From assembly GCA_027257055.1 (NCBI GenBank), contig JAPVLO010000384.1:2294001-2358000 (forward strand): a stretch of DNA of 64,000 nucleotides. Direction: 5' to 3'. Position 1 is the stretch's first letter. The number at the start of each line of letters is the position of its first letter. This document shows, piece by piece, positions 35,600 to 47,246 of the stretch. A program made the position numbers and the translations under genes. This DNA comes from Cephalopachus bancanus. Lineage: Eukaryota; Chordata; Mammalia; Primates; Tarsiidae. Below the pieces are notes generated by a model. It was not told the DNA's origin. It saw only the letters and a list, made by a program, of their open reading frames with translations, and did not search any database.

Positions 35600-36320
35600 T
35601 TCTGGATTGCGTTGCTGCTTAGAAATTTCTTCTGCCAGACATTTTCAGTCCTCACTCTCAAGTTCAGCCTTCCACAAAGTCCTAGAGATGGACACAATAC
35701 AACCATGTCCTTTGCTAAGGTATAACAAGGGTGATCTCTGCTCCAGTTCCCAATTAATTTTTTATTTCCATCTCAGACCATGTCGGCATGGCCTTTATAT
35801 ATTTCTACATACTATATCATATTTCTATGCTATATTTCTTACAGTATATTTTGTCATATCCACTCAACCAATCTTTTTAAGATGTTCCAAATTCTCCTTA
35901 ATCTTTTTTGACTTCTGAATCCTCAACTCTTTCAATCCCTGCCCATTTACCCAGTTCAAAAGCCATTTTCACATTTTCAAGGTATCTTCTTTTTTTGAGT
36001 CAGAGTCTAACTCTGTCGCCCAGGCTGGAGTGCAATGGCATGCTCAGGGGGACTGCAGCCTCAACCTACTGGGCCCATGTGATCCTTCTGCCTCAGCCTT
36101 CCAAATAGCTGGAACTACAGGCATGTGCTACCATGCCCAGCTAATTTTTTATTTATTGTAGAGATGAGGTTTTGCCAAGTTGCCCAGACTGATCTCAAAC
36201 CCTGGGCTCAGGTAATCCTCTTGTGTCCACTTCCCAAAGTGCTAGGATTACAGGCCTGAGCCACCATGCCTGGCTCAAAGTATCTTTATAGTAACACCTC
36301 AGTACTCGGTACCGATATTT
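35600..36320 (-). mobile_element. MaLR (THE1/MST/MLT1-type) internal region, antisense
   Basis: The antisense of the mammalian-apparent LTR retrotransposon internal sequence is recognisable. GCTTAGAAATTTCTTCTGCC lies near 35618, then the block repeated at 34637-34886, then TTACCCAGTTCAAAAGCC near 35948 shortly before the LTR. It is split by an Alu at 35989-36275. MaLRs are non-autonomous relatives of ERV-L. The far (3') part and second LTR of this copy are missing. Confidence 0.75.
35989..36275 (-). mobile_element. Older Alu, antisense
   Basis: This diverged Alu has GAGTCAGAGTCTAACTCTG and lacks the young strepsirrhine variants (it keeps GTGCTAGGATTACAGG). It is flanked by CAA(G/A)GTATCTT at 35978-35988 and 36276-36286. 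It interrupts the MaLR internal region. Confidence 0.9.
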
Positions 36321-36963
36321 TGTCTTAGTCCATTCAGTGCTGCTATAAAGGAATATTCAGAACTGGGTAATTTATAGAGAAACGTTTATTTGGCTCATGG
36401 TTCTGCAGGGTATAGAAAAAGCATGGTACCCACACGTTCTCACTCATAAGCAGACTCCCAATTATCATAATACTATAAGAGAGGGATTGGCATTAGTAGG
36501 AAACTGTTGGGGGGTGGGATTGGCAGTTGAGAGAAACTGCCAGGGGAGGGAGGGGCATACCTCATCAACAAGGGTCCCTGCATCATCAACACTTGTATAC
36601 CTAACCCTGAATTGTACCACCACATCTTTAAAATAAAAAAAACCTTTTTTTAAAAGCATGGTACCAGCATCATGGGGTACCAGCAGGGACTCAAGCTGCT
36701 TCCACACATGGTGTATAGAGGTCACATGGCTAGAGAAGAATACAGAGAGTAAAGGGAGGTGCGAGGCTTTTTTTCACCAGCAGCTCTTAAGGAAGCTAAA
36801 ATGGTGAGAACTCACTCACCCCAAGGTACCCCAAGGATGGCCTTAGTTTACTTATGAGAGATCTACCCTCATACCTAAACACCTCCCATTAAGCTCCACT
36901 TTCAACATTGGGGATCAAATTTCAACATAAGATGTGGTAGGGACAAACATTCAAAGTACGGCA
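36321..36963 (-). mobile_element. MaLR LTR (MST/MLT1 type), antisense
   Basis: The block from TGTCTTAGTCCATTCAGTGC (36321) to TACGGCA (36963) reads, on the minus strand, as an LTR that starts TG and ends CA. Typical pieces are ACTGGGTAATTTATAGAGA near 36361 and CACCTCCCATTAAG near 36880. An L1 fragment (36431-36651) was inserted later. Excluding that insert, the LTR is about 410 bp, in the usual MaLR range. Confidence 0.8.
36431..36651 (+). mobile_element. Short L1 3' end in the MaLR LTR
   Basis: A 5'-truncated lemur-type L1 of about 220 bp, sense, ending CCACATCTTTAAAATAAAAA plus an unusual ACCTTTTTTT interruption in the tail. It is flanked by a perfect 14-bp duplication, AAAAGCATGGTACC, at 36417-36430 and 36652-36665. 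Confidence 0.93.
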
Positions 36964-38447
36964 GGGTGTTAATTCCTCTACACTTCCAAATTTCACATGG
37001 ATAAATGCCAAGGGAGTCTTTTCAGTTTTCCCAGGTATCTGAAGGACTCAGGGGCAAAAAAAGCAATGTTCTGGGCAACACAACTGAGGCAAAGAAATAT
37101 TTGCTTCAGTTGGTTCCAGAGCAGCAACTGGAATAGAAGATGAGTTGAGAGAATGTGAGATGGTTTTCTTCGAATTGCAGATAAGCTTTCCAGAAAGCAC
37201 TTTTCCTGTGAACTCTCTCTCCAAGCAGGAGACACAATGTTTGGTGAAATTCTTTGGATGTTCAAGATGAAATACCACATTTGAATGTGCTATTGCAACC
37301 CGTTTGCTGAATGACCCAGGGCTGCTGATTTTGAATGGGTCGCAAATAAAAGGAGTCTCTTTTGCTATGACTGGTATGACTAGACCACAGATGCGATGTT
37401 CTTGAAATATCTATGCCAGACAGTGATGCTGAATAATGACTCTTGCAAACCTTGGTTAAAAGAATGTACAGATGTCCCTAAATTTTGAAAGTAAATATGC
37501 TCCCTTTGGAAGGCAGCTTTTGCCTTGTTTCTGAGTGCCTATGAAAATGGAACATCTAACTTCTAATAGATAACCATGAACCTGAGTTACCTTTTATGAA
37601 CTGGGTATCATCTGACCAAACTACACTACTGCAGTGTCGACAGCAGCATACAAAGTGTTAGGCATATGAGTCTGAGTATAAGTAGGTGCTGAATGCATGA
37701 GTCAGTTTCATAAACAAGTTCCTCCTGTGAGTTTTGTGTCTAAACTTCCACTGTTAATCTTGCCTTGACTCTGAGCTTGGATTTCAAGGAGTTCTTTATG
37801 ACCCTAAGATTCTGAGAAGAAAATCTGTGGACCCATTTTACAGAATTTTTAGTAGGACACGCTGGCACTTGATGCAAGTGGGTTTCTGTGGTGACACAGT
37901 CTCACTCCTGTGATCCCGATGGGCACCAAGAATAGTTAATATTAACAGTAAGCAGAAGTTCTAGTAGTTATTCCTGTGATTCGTTGATCCCTGGGTAATA
38001 GTTTGGTGGATTATCAAGAGCTTAGAATGAATAAGATTGGATGATTGGAGACAAGGTTATTTGAGGACAAGTTACGAATAGAGATTGGATCTGAAATGTG
38101 AGCATATTTCTGTCTTATGGGAGTGTTTGATCCAAATGTCTTCACTGTAAATGAGACTCTGTCATCAAGTAGATATGACGATCTGCCCTGTGGGCATTGA
38201 TCCGAGTTATGTGCAGCCAACTCACTGATTGTTCACAAAGTCCATGAACAAGGGGTCCATATGGGTAGGAACAGATGTAATACATAGACTCAATAGATTT
38301 TTTTCCTTTCAAGACTGGTCTGGTTATTGGCACAGTTGAATTTTCAACTTGCCAGTAGTTGGGTCTGACCCTCATCTGATAAGTAACAAACCCTAGTGGG
38401 ATCAGTCAGCCAGCTAGGGGAAAGCTAATTACACCAGATCATTTTTT

Positions 38448-38731
38448 TTTTTTTGAGTTGGAGTCTCACTCTGTCACTTAGACTGGAGTGCAGTGGCCAC
38501 TCCCGGCTAACGCAGCCTCGACCTGCTGGGCTCCGGTGATCCTTCCGCCTCAGCCTTCCAAGTAGCTGGAACTACAGGCGCGTGCTACCACGCCCAGCTA
38601 ATTTTTGATTTATTGTACAGATGAGGTCTCGCCAACTTGCCCAGGCGGGTCTCGAACCCGCGGGCTCAGGCAATCCACTCACCTCAGCCTCCCAAAGTGC
38701 TGGGATTACAGGCTGAGCCACCGAGCCCAAC
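38448..38731 (-). mobile_element. Alu, antisense, in ERV-L integrase
   Basis: A full dimer flanked by a perfect 14-bp duplication, CCAGATCATTTTTT, at 38434-38447 and 38732-38745. It keeps the complete B box (antisense GGTCTCGAACC). It separates the integrase zinc-finger region from the core of ERV-L copy 2. Confidence 0.95.
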
Positions 38732-38945
38732 CCAGATCATTTTTTAAAGAACAAATGAGATATCAATTCATCCTTACTGGAATAGGTACATTATATGGAT
38801 TTGGATTTTCTTTTTCAGTTTGCAAGGCTTCTGACGGTAATGCCATCTACAGGCTTTACTCAACAGCATATGAAACATCATGTTATCATACTCAAAATTT
38901 TATGACCTAGGAATTACTTCTCAGTAAAGTAACTAACTTTCTACC

Positions 38946-40485
38946 TTTAAAATGCTTTTTTCTTATTTTACTGCTTGAAATATTAAATTGCATTATCTCT
39001 CTGCAAAACATCTTTGATATATATTCAAGAAATATTTTCTGGAATTGAATATGTTTTTTGACCAAATAAATATAGAGATGATAAAGGTACTGAAGTATGC
39101 TAAAATATGTGTTAAATTTCCTTGGTCCATTGAACATTTATCTTTATAAGGTAGTGAAATGTACAGTGATAAGGTTGTACAGAGTCCCAGAAAAACATTT
39201 AGCTATCTTCAAACACCAGAATATTGCAAATTCCCTGCTGAGATTGTGATACATAGGCATGAGTCTCCCCAGAGGTCACTGCATCTTTTGAACATGATTT
39301 CTTTAAGATTTTTTAAAACCTAATGTTATAGACAGAACCATCAAGAGATCCAGATGTTATTAAAAATTTTTTTGCAGATGGTACATAAGAGACTATTAAT
39401 ATCTATATTCAGTTTCAATGTCATCTCCTAAAGAAACACAAAACTTAGCAACAATGGTTTAGAGAAAGCATGTGTCTAAATTTCAAACTACAAGACACAT
39501 GTTAAGAGACAACTATTTTATTTTCAGATAATACCTGTTCACTATGACTGCTGAAAAAGGAGAGAAGAAAAAAAATCAAACCTTTTTCTCAACTGTCTAT
39601 TATTTTTAAACTCATAAAAAAACTTATTTTCTCTTTTCTCTGTCTCTCTCTGGAAGGTTGTGGGACATGGAACATCCAAAAAAAAGCTATGCTATCTATT
39701 GGTAAAACATGCTGATTTGATTGTCTAGAACTATTACTCTCTTATCAAACTCCTCGTAAAATAAAAGCTTGCAATTATTAATTTTTTTCAATGATTTTAT
39801 GCTTTTTTATAAGTATAGCATGCCATCCATGTGCTTCAACTCTAAGCTTTATATGCTACTTCTAAGACACCGAGATGTATTTGAAGCATATGTTTAAAAA
39901 AAACAGATGAAGAATATGCATATTTACAGGCCGAACCAACAAATTCTCTAACTGCTCTGATCCTAATTCTTCATGAAGACAATCACAGTTAATTCGTAGA
40001 ATAAAAGAATTTTTCACTTCAACCAAAACATGCTCTTCAGTGGGTTGCAAGTTCACAATACATTAATTACAGTTTTCTCCTTCCTTAGGACACCCACAGA
40101 GCAACAAAGACACCAATCATCTTGTGAAAGAAGACAGAGCTGGAGGTGGGCTGGTGAGCAGTTGAGAGAGAACTAGCTGGGAGGTGGAAGGAAGAGGAAA
40201 AATCACCAGGGTAGTGACCAAGCATGTGTCAGGCAGGAGTTTCTCCTAGCGCTGATAAAACTTACCCCTTGAGGTTAGAAACACGCTTCATCTTTCGAAT
40301 AATCAGAACACCTGATTACTTCAACTGTGATGAATCTCAGTCCACCCTGAAAGTAAGCATAAAAAAGAATGGCACACTTATTAAGGCTTAGGACATACAC
40401 ATGCAACGGTTTCTAGAACAAAAATACTGGACATGTTTATATTTTAGGTTGCTCTAGTTAAATCAGTCTCTGACAGTAACCTACA
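38946..40485. other. Unassigned AT-rich DNA
   Basis: ERV-L similarity fades out at about 38945. No other family or gene was recognised. Confidence 0.45.
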
Positions 40486-40668
40486 CACTTTAGAATTTAG
40501 TGCTATTGACATTTGGGGCCACATAATTCATTGTTGTACGGGGCTGGCCCGTGCATGGTAGGATGTTAAGTAGTATCTCTGGCTAATACCCATTAGATAC
40601 CAGGAGAATTCCCCCTCTCACCCATTGTGAAAGCCGAAACTATCTCCAAAACTACTCACTGTTAAAAA
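40486..40668. mobile_element. MER3-like hAT DNA transposon fossil
   Basis: The stretch with TGCTATTGACATTTGGGGCC, ATAATTCATTGTTGT and a decayed CATCCCTGGCCTC-like part resembles the non-autonomous hAT-Charlie element MER3. Terminal repeats are not clear. Confidence 0.65.
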
Positions 40669-41440
40669 AAAAAAAAACCACTCCGTTACGCATAGGAAGT
40701 AAATCCTGGTCTTGTCAATTTTGTGGATACAAACTGTCAGAGCCTGTCAATATTTCGTTTATTCTATTTCTTACCATTTATATCTTGTCAACTCGCAAAT
40801 TCTGTATGCAAATTCATTGTGTTTACTACCAAGGCGCCTTTTCAGATGACCTGTAATGATATTGTACAAGTATGGAATTCACAATGGCAAGTGAACAGCT
40901 AAACATTCCTCTAAAATGTGGTGAATTTGAGATTAGAATATTCATAAGACACTGGTTCCATGTTTAATGTTTTGTGAATATCACTGACTCACTTATTTGT
41001 TTTATCATTAGAACACCTGGAATCATGATACACATTTCTTGTGAAGTTATTCATCTTTGGAATTTCCAACCATCAATATTATTCAACTCCCTACATTTAT
41101 AGGTAAACTGGGAACTGGGAAATTTAGACGATTTGATGTCCTTGCAGAATGTTCACTGCAAAGTCAGAATTGTGGCCTGATAATTTGGCAAATACTTTGA
41201 TTTTTTTTCTCATTTACAGCAGCATTGTTCAAAGTTTAGACAGTGGCACTGATGAGGTTTGGACTGGTTCCCAGTTCAAGTCTTTTAGTCTATTATCATG
41301 AGCAAGTGATATTCACTTCTAATATTTCCTTTTATTCTTGAGACTGAAATGGCTACTTGCTTTTAATACACAAAATGGAAAATAAGATGTCACTAAGTTA
41401 GTTATTCATTTTATAAATTTTTAAATTTTCATTCAAAAAA
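40669..41440. other. Unassigned DNA
   Basis: No gene or named repeat was recognised. Confidence 0.45.
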
Positions 41441-41532
41441 AGGATTATTCACAAGTGCAAACATGTGGAATCAACCTAAACGCCCATCAAGTGATGAGTG
41501 GATAATGAAAATATGATCTACATATACGTGTG

Positions 41533-41576
<44 letters not shown>

Positions 41577-41940
41577 GAGAAATACTATTCAGTAATACAA
41601 AAAAAGAATGAAATAATGTCTTTTGCAGCAATGTGGATGGAATTGAAGACCATCATCTTAAGTGAAGTAATGCAGGAATGGAAAACTAAACACTGCATAT
41701 TTTCACTTACAAGTACAAAATAAGTAAAGGGTCTGCAAAGACATATAAATGGTGTAATGGTCATTAGAAACTCAGAAGAAGAAGGGTAGGAAAGGGTGGA
41801 AGGATGAAAAAAAATCACTTATCCAGTCCAATGTGCACTGATGGGGTGGAGCATACACTTAAATCCCAGACTTCTTTGCCACTATACAGTGTATTCATCT
41901 AACCAAAAACCAATTGTACCCCCCCGCAAGGCCATTGATT
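41441..41940 (+). mobile_element. Old L1 3' end, sense
   Basis: A 5'-truncated L1 of the same older type as the one ending at 15683. It shares AATGAAATAATGTCTTTTGC and GGGTCTGCAAAG motifs and ends near an A/T tail at 41940. A long CA array interrupts it at 41535-41573. Confidence 0.85.
41535..41573. repeat. (CA)n microsatellite inside an L1
   Basis: About 19 CA units lie at the L1 position where the related copy at about 15295 has only TATATATACACACACGG. The array therefore grew within the L1. Confidence 0.9.
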
Positions 41941-42189
41941 TTTTTTTAAAGTATGTGGTATGCTACAAAAGTTTATGGAGGACTCTAACTTACCAATTTA
42001 CTAAACAGACCTAATAAATATTCGCTAATGGTGCAAACTCCTAAATATGAAAATGTGAAACCATCACAATTAGGGGAAAGAACGCTTTGCTGCCGCGGCA
42101 TCTTTTTCCCCCGTGAATTCAGCAAATGAAATGAACAGAATCTTCCAGGAAAGAAAAACTAGATGGTCCCAACATAGGAAAAGATACTC

Positions 42190-42845
42190 AAAACTTTAAA
42201 AATTATGAGATACATTTTGAATCTATAAGATTGTAAAAGATCAAAACATTTGGTAACACCTTGCTTTGGTAAGGATGTGAGCTCACAGATTCTCTTACAC
42301 ATTGCTAGTGAGAATTTAAGTTGTTACATCTTCTATGGCAAAAAGTTTGGCAAAAATGTTACATGCATATTGCATTTGTTCCAGAAATCTCACTTCTAGC
42401 GCTTTCTCTTACAAATATATTCACATGTGTGGAGAATGTTCATTAAAGCACTGTTTGCCATATCCAAAAATCGGAAACACCCTGATATTCCTCAATAGAT
42501 AATGAGAAAATAAATTAAGAGCCATTCTAACCTATCGTAGAAGAATGAGACAGAAATCATGTGGTTAAATACATAAATGCAATATTATAAATTGTACTGC
42601 CCTTTATTGCTACTAGATGTGCAAATATAAATATTGTTCTATACTTATATGCACTGAATATTTCTGGGAGGGCACAAACACATAAGTGAAAAGAAAGGAA
42701 ATGAAATAAAATAATAACTGAAAAGAGGCTAGGGCAGAGAATTAGGTGTCTGGAGGATAGGGAGAAGGAACTCTCCTTTTCATAATGTCCTTTCTGCACA
42801 ACTTGAATTTGAGCGACACATTTACAAGTATAATAATAACGGCCC
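42190..42845 (+). mobile_element. Ancient L1M 3' end, sense
   Basis: ORF2 C-terminal and 3' UTR sequence of an old L1M. Around 42330-42420 are decayed TTTGGCAAAAATGTTACATG and CAGAAATCTCACTTCTAG. Around 42720-42830 lie the GGAACTCTCCTTTTCATAA and TTGAATTTGAGCGACACAT parts of the tail. Edges are approximate and frames are lost. Confidence 0.65.
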
Positions 42846-43879
42846 CCAAAATGTAGCCCCAGGCCCAGTCTCTCCGGATCCTTCAATAAGACATGAAGAT
42901 TCTACTCTGGGGATTGCTGGGTCCCAGTAATAGGAGGTCGTCAATATTCCAAAGGCAGTTGCCAACCCTGGATTTCCCTTATCCCACAGAGTTCACAAAA
43001 CACTTGATTTCACTGTGCGTCTTGCCTGCTGGCAACCAAAGAGTTTTTTCACAAGAGCAAACTGGCAGGCTAATAAGTGTCAATCCCAGTTGCACCCAGA
43101 CTATAAAACTGACCCCAACATACACACAAAATGAATTGGATGATGCCTTTAGGGTCCAAAGCCTTCCCAACACCAGGCTCTAGTTTCAAATTCTTGGTTG
43201 TTCCCTAAAGGTCAAATGACTATACAGGACTGGGCATTATTATGACACATAGAATTTTGTTTTTACCAAGTATCTTTCTGTTATTCAGTCTTTTCTTATT
43301 ACATCACAACTGCTTGAGACTGAACAGAAAATAGCAGCTCACATGTTCTGGAGAAACGGGAATAAGTTAAATTGAAAGAGAAATGCTTAATGTCTTAGCA
43401 ACCTCTAAGAGTTATGGTAACCCATGATTTGAATGTAGACCCTTTTCTGAGCCACAAGGGATGCAGAGATCATTCGCAACGAGTCTCGCTAAATGGATCT
43501 GTGATAATCCTGACCTTGAATGACAGAAGACTCCCAGTCAGTGGAAACAGATACAGGAAAGTCAAGGGTTTCTTTTTGCTGTTGCTTGCTTATTTGTTTT
43601 TTAAAGAATCCTTCCTAGAAATGAGAAAGAGAATAGTGTCGTTTCATCATCAATGTTCATGCCATCACTGATGGGAATTTCTTGCATAAAAGTATGTATT
43701 CAATCCCTCCCTCTGCCAAATTTCTTACTATCCCCAATATTCTGCTTCTTCTCAGCCTGCCCATATTCGGATAGTTTTTCCACTCTTCTACCAAAACACT
43801 ACTTGTATCATAAGTTTTGACTGTTACTATTCTTGGAACTTTCATTTCACTCCCATTATCCTCATTGCTTTCTAGGTTA

Positions 43880-44120
43880 TGTCCCCCTGTGATTTGCCCT
43901 ACAAGGCCCTGCATTATGATATGCTGGATCTATGATAGACACATTTCCACCTGCCCTAAATTTTCCTTAACATCTACCATCTTCGTGAACCTAATAAATT
44001 TTTTATCTTTTTTTAGCGTTCACCACTTTTCAACCCCATCTCTTACTCATGCTCGAAAGAGTCTCAAGTTTTTCCAGCTCTCTGGGAGATAAGAAAAGCA
44101 CAGTTCCTGGTCCCCAGTAT
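43880..44120 (-). mobile_element. Possible L2 LINE 3' fragment, antisense
   Basis: The part CCCTACAAGGCCCTGCATTA followed by a C/T-rich stretch and ATCTCTTACTCATGCTCG resembles the L2 3' region in antisense. It is weakly preserved. Confidence 0.4.
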
Positions 44121-46363
44121 GTCCTCTAGAAGAAAGATTTGTCTAATTGCAGAAAAATGCACAGAGCACTGCTGACTTTGTTTATTTTTCCTTCTATCTC
44201 CATCTGTACTCTCTCTGTTGCTAAACAAAACTTTTACTCATCACCTCATATTCTTCATCACATTCTCCACTGTGACTTTTGCAAAATTGCTTTTTCTCTT
44301 TAATCCACAAATATTTCCTTGCCTTCCCAATCTCAAGAAGTGATCTCATTTCTTTCTTTCCGTAGGACTGTTCTTCAAGAGATAGGGCACTGCATGTTTA
44401 TTTCGATCATCAAACCTTGAGAAATGCATCTTTAAAAAAATCAGATAACCCATCTCTCAACTAAATATATAATATTAACAATTTTATAATATGTGTGAAA
44501 TCAGATAATTAAAGTATTTTTAACAATTGGCACAGGGCCTGGAGTAAAGCAGATAATCAGTCATTGTCCTCTCAGGAAGATTAAATGAAAAGGCAAGGTC
44601 ACAAGGAACTGATAATAATAGAAAATAAGATAATTTTCTAGGAAATAAAACAAAGAAGCATTTGAATCTTTAATTTGATAATTCATTTTTAAAATATGGT
44701 CAGCTTTATACTTCCCAGGAAGCTAGGATTCCCTATATCTTCAGGAGAAAAAAAAACATGAACAAAGAACCAATTTTCCGAAAGTCTTCTGGATGTTGCC
44801 GGAACAATAGGCATATATCTCAAAGCCTCACATCAAAATCATCTCCATCTCTGGATAGAGGACAACATAGAATTGCTTTCTTATATCCGTGATCATGATT
44901 CATCAAGAAATTAAGTCATCATATTGTGTATGAGGTGTTAACGATAGGACCAGTTAGAATAAGTCTCCAGAAGTCACACATATTTTGTATTCTATTACTT
45001 AAGAAGTTCATCTTAACTTCTCCAGAAAACCTACTTTTTGGAACTAGATGTAAAAAGTTGAAAGTTATATTCACTGATTGGGGCTCTTTCTCCAAAAAAT
45101 AAAGCAAATGGACTACTAAACAAAAGAGTTAATCAAGAGCATGGCTATCTATTGAGGTTACTTATGAGTGGCTTTGACTTGAGAATTGCAAGAAGCCTTG
45201 AATGAGTCTCCCTGAAGACGTTTGCCAGATTTCTGCTGAGAAGTTTGACTCTATCTTTGCATGATAATTTTCATAGCAAGATCATATGTTAGTAAAGGTG
45301 CAATAACACTGTAAGATTTTATTGTTGAAAGTGAAATTTTTATTAATGCTAATGGTAGCTACCATGTGTAAATGTATAATTTTCTATGTAAATATTTAAC
45401 AAATGTTTGAAAGTCTCTAGCAAGTCAGTAGTTAATAAAGATTCCACAGTGCACAAGACAGATAAAATTTCGGTTCTCTTTCTGGTTTGGGGAGTCAATC
45501 AATCTTCAAACAGATAACCATATACATTTATCAGCCCATAAAAGATACTATAAATAAAAAAGCAAAGTAGTTAGGGTGTGATGTGATTATAAGTATAACT
45601 TATATTTTGGAAACCAGATTTATTGCAGTTAGAAATTTCAAGAGATTTGCCTTCCTTCTCTTTTAATATTGTTTTTCTACTGAAGGATAAGCTCACTTCA
45701 TCATTTCAAAAAGTAAAATATCAAGGTTATATGTTCAATGTCTCAAGATTAGGAAATTTCAGATATTATATAAATTAAAAACTAGTCAAGCTACTGCTGT
45801 CTTTTAAACTTTGCACTTTCACCCCAGGCAGAATTCAATGTGTCATTAATTGCATTCTGTCAACCTTTGAATTGGATCAGGCAGTCTTTATTTTGTGAGT
45901 CAGGATGCTATTTTGTGATGTTGTACACTTCTTACTGCTTGCTACCTTCCACTCTGAAGACAACTACAGTTTTAGGAATGGGTTGGCACAGCAGTTAGTT
46001 TGCAATCAGTGTAAAAAGTCCTTTGAGCATCTGAGGACAGAGTCTACTCTTAGAAAGCCCACAGAAAGTCCGCATGAAAAAGAGATCTGTAGGGTCCAGA
46101 GCAAGATGATAAACTTCACCTTATTGCAGGCTGGAAAATGTCTCTGGACCAGAACTTCCTGACTGAAGAGGAGAGGATTGGTGCTTCATTGTCTTCCTTG
46201 TCTTGCTGTGGCATCTCCGCTTACAAATGTGTGACAAGTATATTCTGGCCCAACAATTGCCGAGCAAGGAACGTAACCACTTCTCGAATTACAGAGAATA
46301 AGTCTGGAAAGAATCTTAAATTCATCTAAGTTGATTTCCATAATATAGCTTTTTGGTGCTGTC

Positions 46364-46429
46364 TTGACTCAGATTTGAAGTCCTACTAGAGGCCAGTTGA
46401 CTGAGATTTGAGGCCCTACTAGAGGGCAG
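46364..46429. repeat. Tandem duplication, two 33-bp units
   Basis: Units at 46364-46396 and 46397-46429 share TTGACT(C/G)AGATTTGA and CCTACTAGAGG(C/G)CAG, with four differences. Confidence 0.85.
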
Positions 46430-46861
46430 TTGTTCTTTTGAGCAGCCAATTAAGTTCACACCCAGCCACTTCCCTTATTTGGTTCTCACACTCCAGGTCA
46501 TGGTATACCTGTCCTAATTGCCCCAGAGTCAGGTACCAGACAACCAGGGACTGTCCTTTTGTCCAGAGTCTGCTGACATTCTGCAAATTGGCCAGTCCTG
46601 AGTTTGTTTACCCTGCTCTATCTTTCCCTTCTGGCAGAAACCACAACAAAGCCCTCAGCTCCCCATCACTCTCTCTGACCCGCCCCAGTGCCCATCCCCC
46701 ATAGGGCAAGACCATGTCCTTCCCAGGGAACTGAGAGTAACAAGATACAAAGCTCTTTCTGCTTTCTCTCTCTTGATGTGGACCTGCCCTCACCATACCT
46801 CTCTCAAGGTTCATGGTTACCAGTACCTCTTCACCTTCTCGAAGAGGAAAGGAAGATACAG

Positions 46862-46970
46862 AAAAGAGGGGTGAACTGCCTGGAGTCGCCTAGTTTTTGG
46901 CAGAGGTAGGTCCAGAATTCAGGTTTCTGAAAGCAACCTCCTAATTCACTGTTCCTTTCTCTAACTTACA
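46862..46970 (-). mobile_element. MIR fragment, antisense
   Basis: GAACTGCCTGGAGTCGCC, TTGGCAGAGGTAGGTCCAGA and ATTCAGGTTTCTGA follow the order of a MIR in antisense (core, then the former tRNA-like head). Divergence is high. Confidence 0.5.
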
Positions 46971-46994
46971 TGAAAAGCAGCACTCACCAGACAC

Positions 46995-47246
46995 TTTTTT
47001 TTTTTTTGAGTTGGAGTCTCACTCTGTCGCCCAGCCTCGACCTCCTGGGCTCCGGCGATCCTTCCACCTCAGCTTTTCAAGTAGCCAGAATTGCAGACCT
47101 GCGCTACCATGCCCGGCTGATTTTTTGATTTATTGTAGAGATGAGGTCTCTCTGCCCAGGCGGGTCTCAAACCTGCGGACTCAGGCAATCCACTCACTTC
47201 AGCCTCCCAAAGGCACAGGATTATAGGCTGAGCTGCCGAGCCCGGC
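46995..47246 (-). mobile_element. Alu, antisense, with 34-bp internal deletion
   Basis: A young-type Alu lacks about 34 bases of the right arm. TCTGTCGCCCAG runs directly into CCTCGACCTCC at 47034/47035. The lost segment in sister copies begins just after one CAG and ends with another, so slippage between CAG repeats is likely. The target-site duplication is unclear. Confidence 0.9.

Larger units (their letters stand above)
34330..38945 (+). mobile_element. ERV-L pol remnant, copy 2 (RT to integrase core), invaded
   Basis: A second ERV-L pol fossil reads on the plus strand and is interrupted by later insertions. RT N-terminal sequence lies at about 34430-34636 and resumes at 34887-35190. The RT catalytic box region at 35088-35111 carries an extra codon and no intact double Asp. 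Pol resumes at 36964 and runs through the thumb/connection (37240-37500), RNase H junction (37500-37670) and integrase zinc-finger region (38130-38440). After an Alu it enters the integrase core (38750-38945), where the expected first catalytic Asp is a Gly codon at 38785-38787. 35191-35599 is not assigned. Frames are broken throughout. No ERV-L LTR was seen. It is inert. Confidence 0.78.
42846..46994. other. Mostly unassigned DNA with small old fossils
   Basis: An L2 piece (43880-44120), a 33-bp tandem repeat (46364-46429) and a MIR piece (46862-46970) are listed separately. The rest shows no supported gene. 46440-46860 is GC-richer with several overlapping open frames on both strands but no domain or splice arrangement I can defend. 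Confidence 0.4.

Noticed and set aside
34600..35910. Direct repeats 1 kb apart read at first as paired LTRs of one provirus
   Set aside because: The repeat matches the MaLR internal region next to its LTR, and the sequence between is ERV-L RT, so they are not LTRs.
46440..46910. GC-richer area with overlapping open frames on both strands, considered as a possible exon cluster
   Set aside because: No domain, no convincing splice pattern and no consistent frame. It overlaps a MIR fragment at one end.
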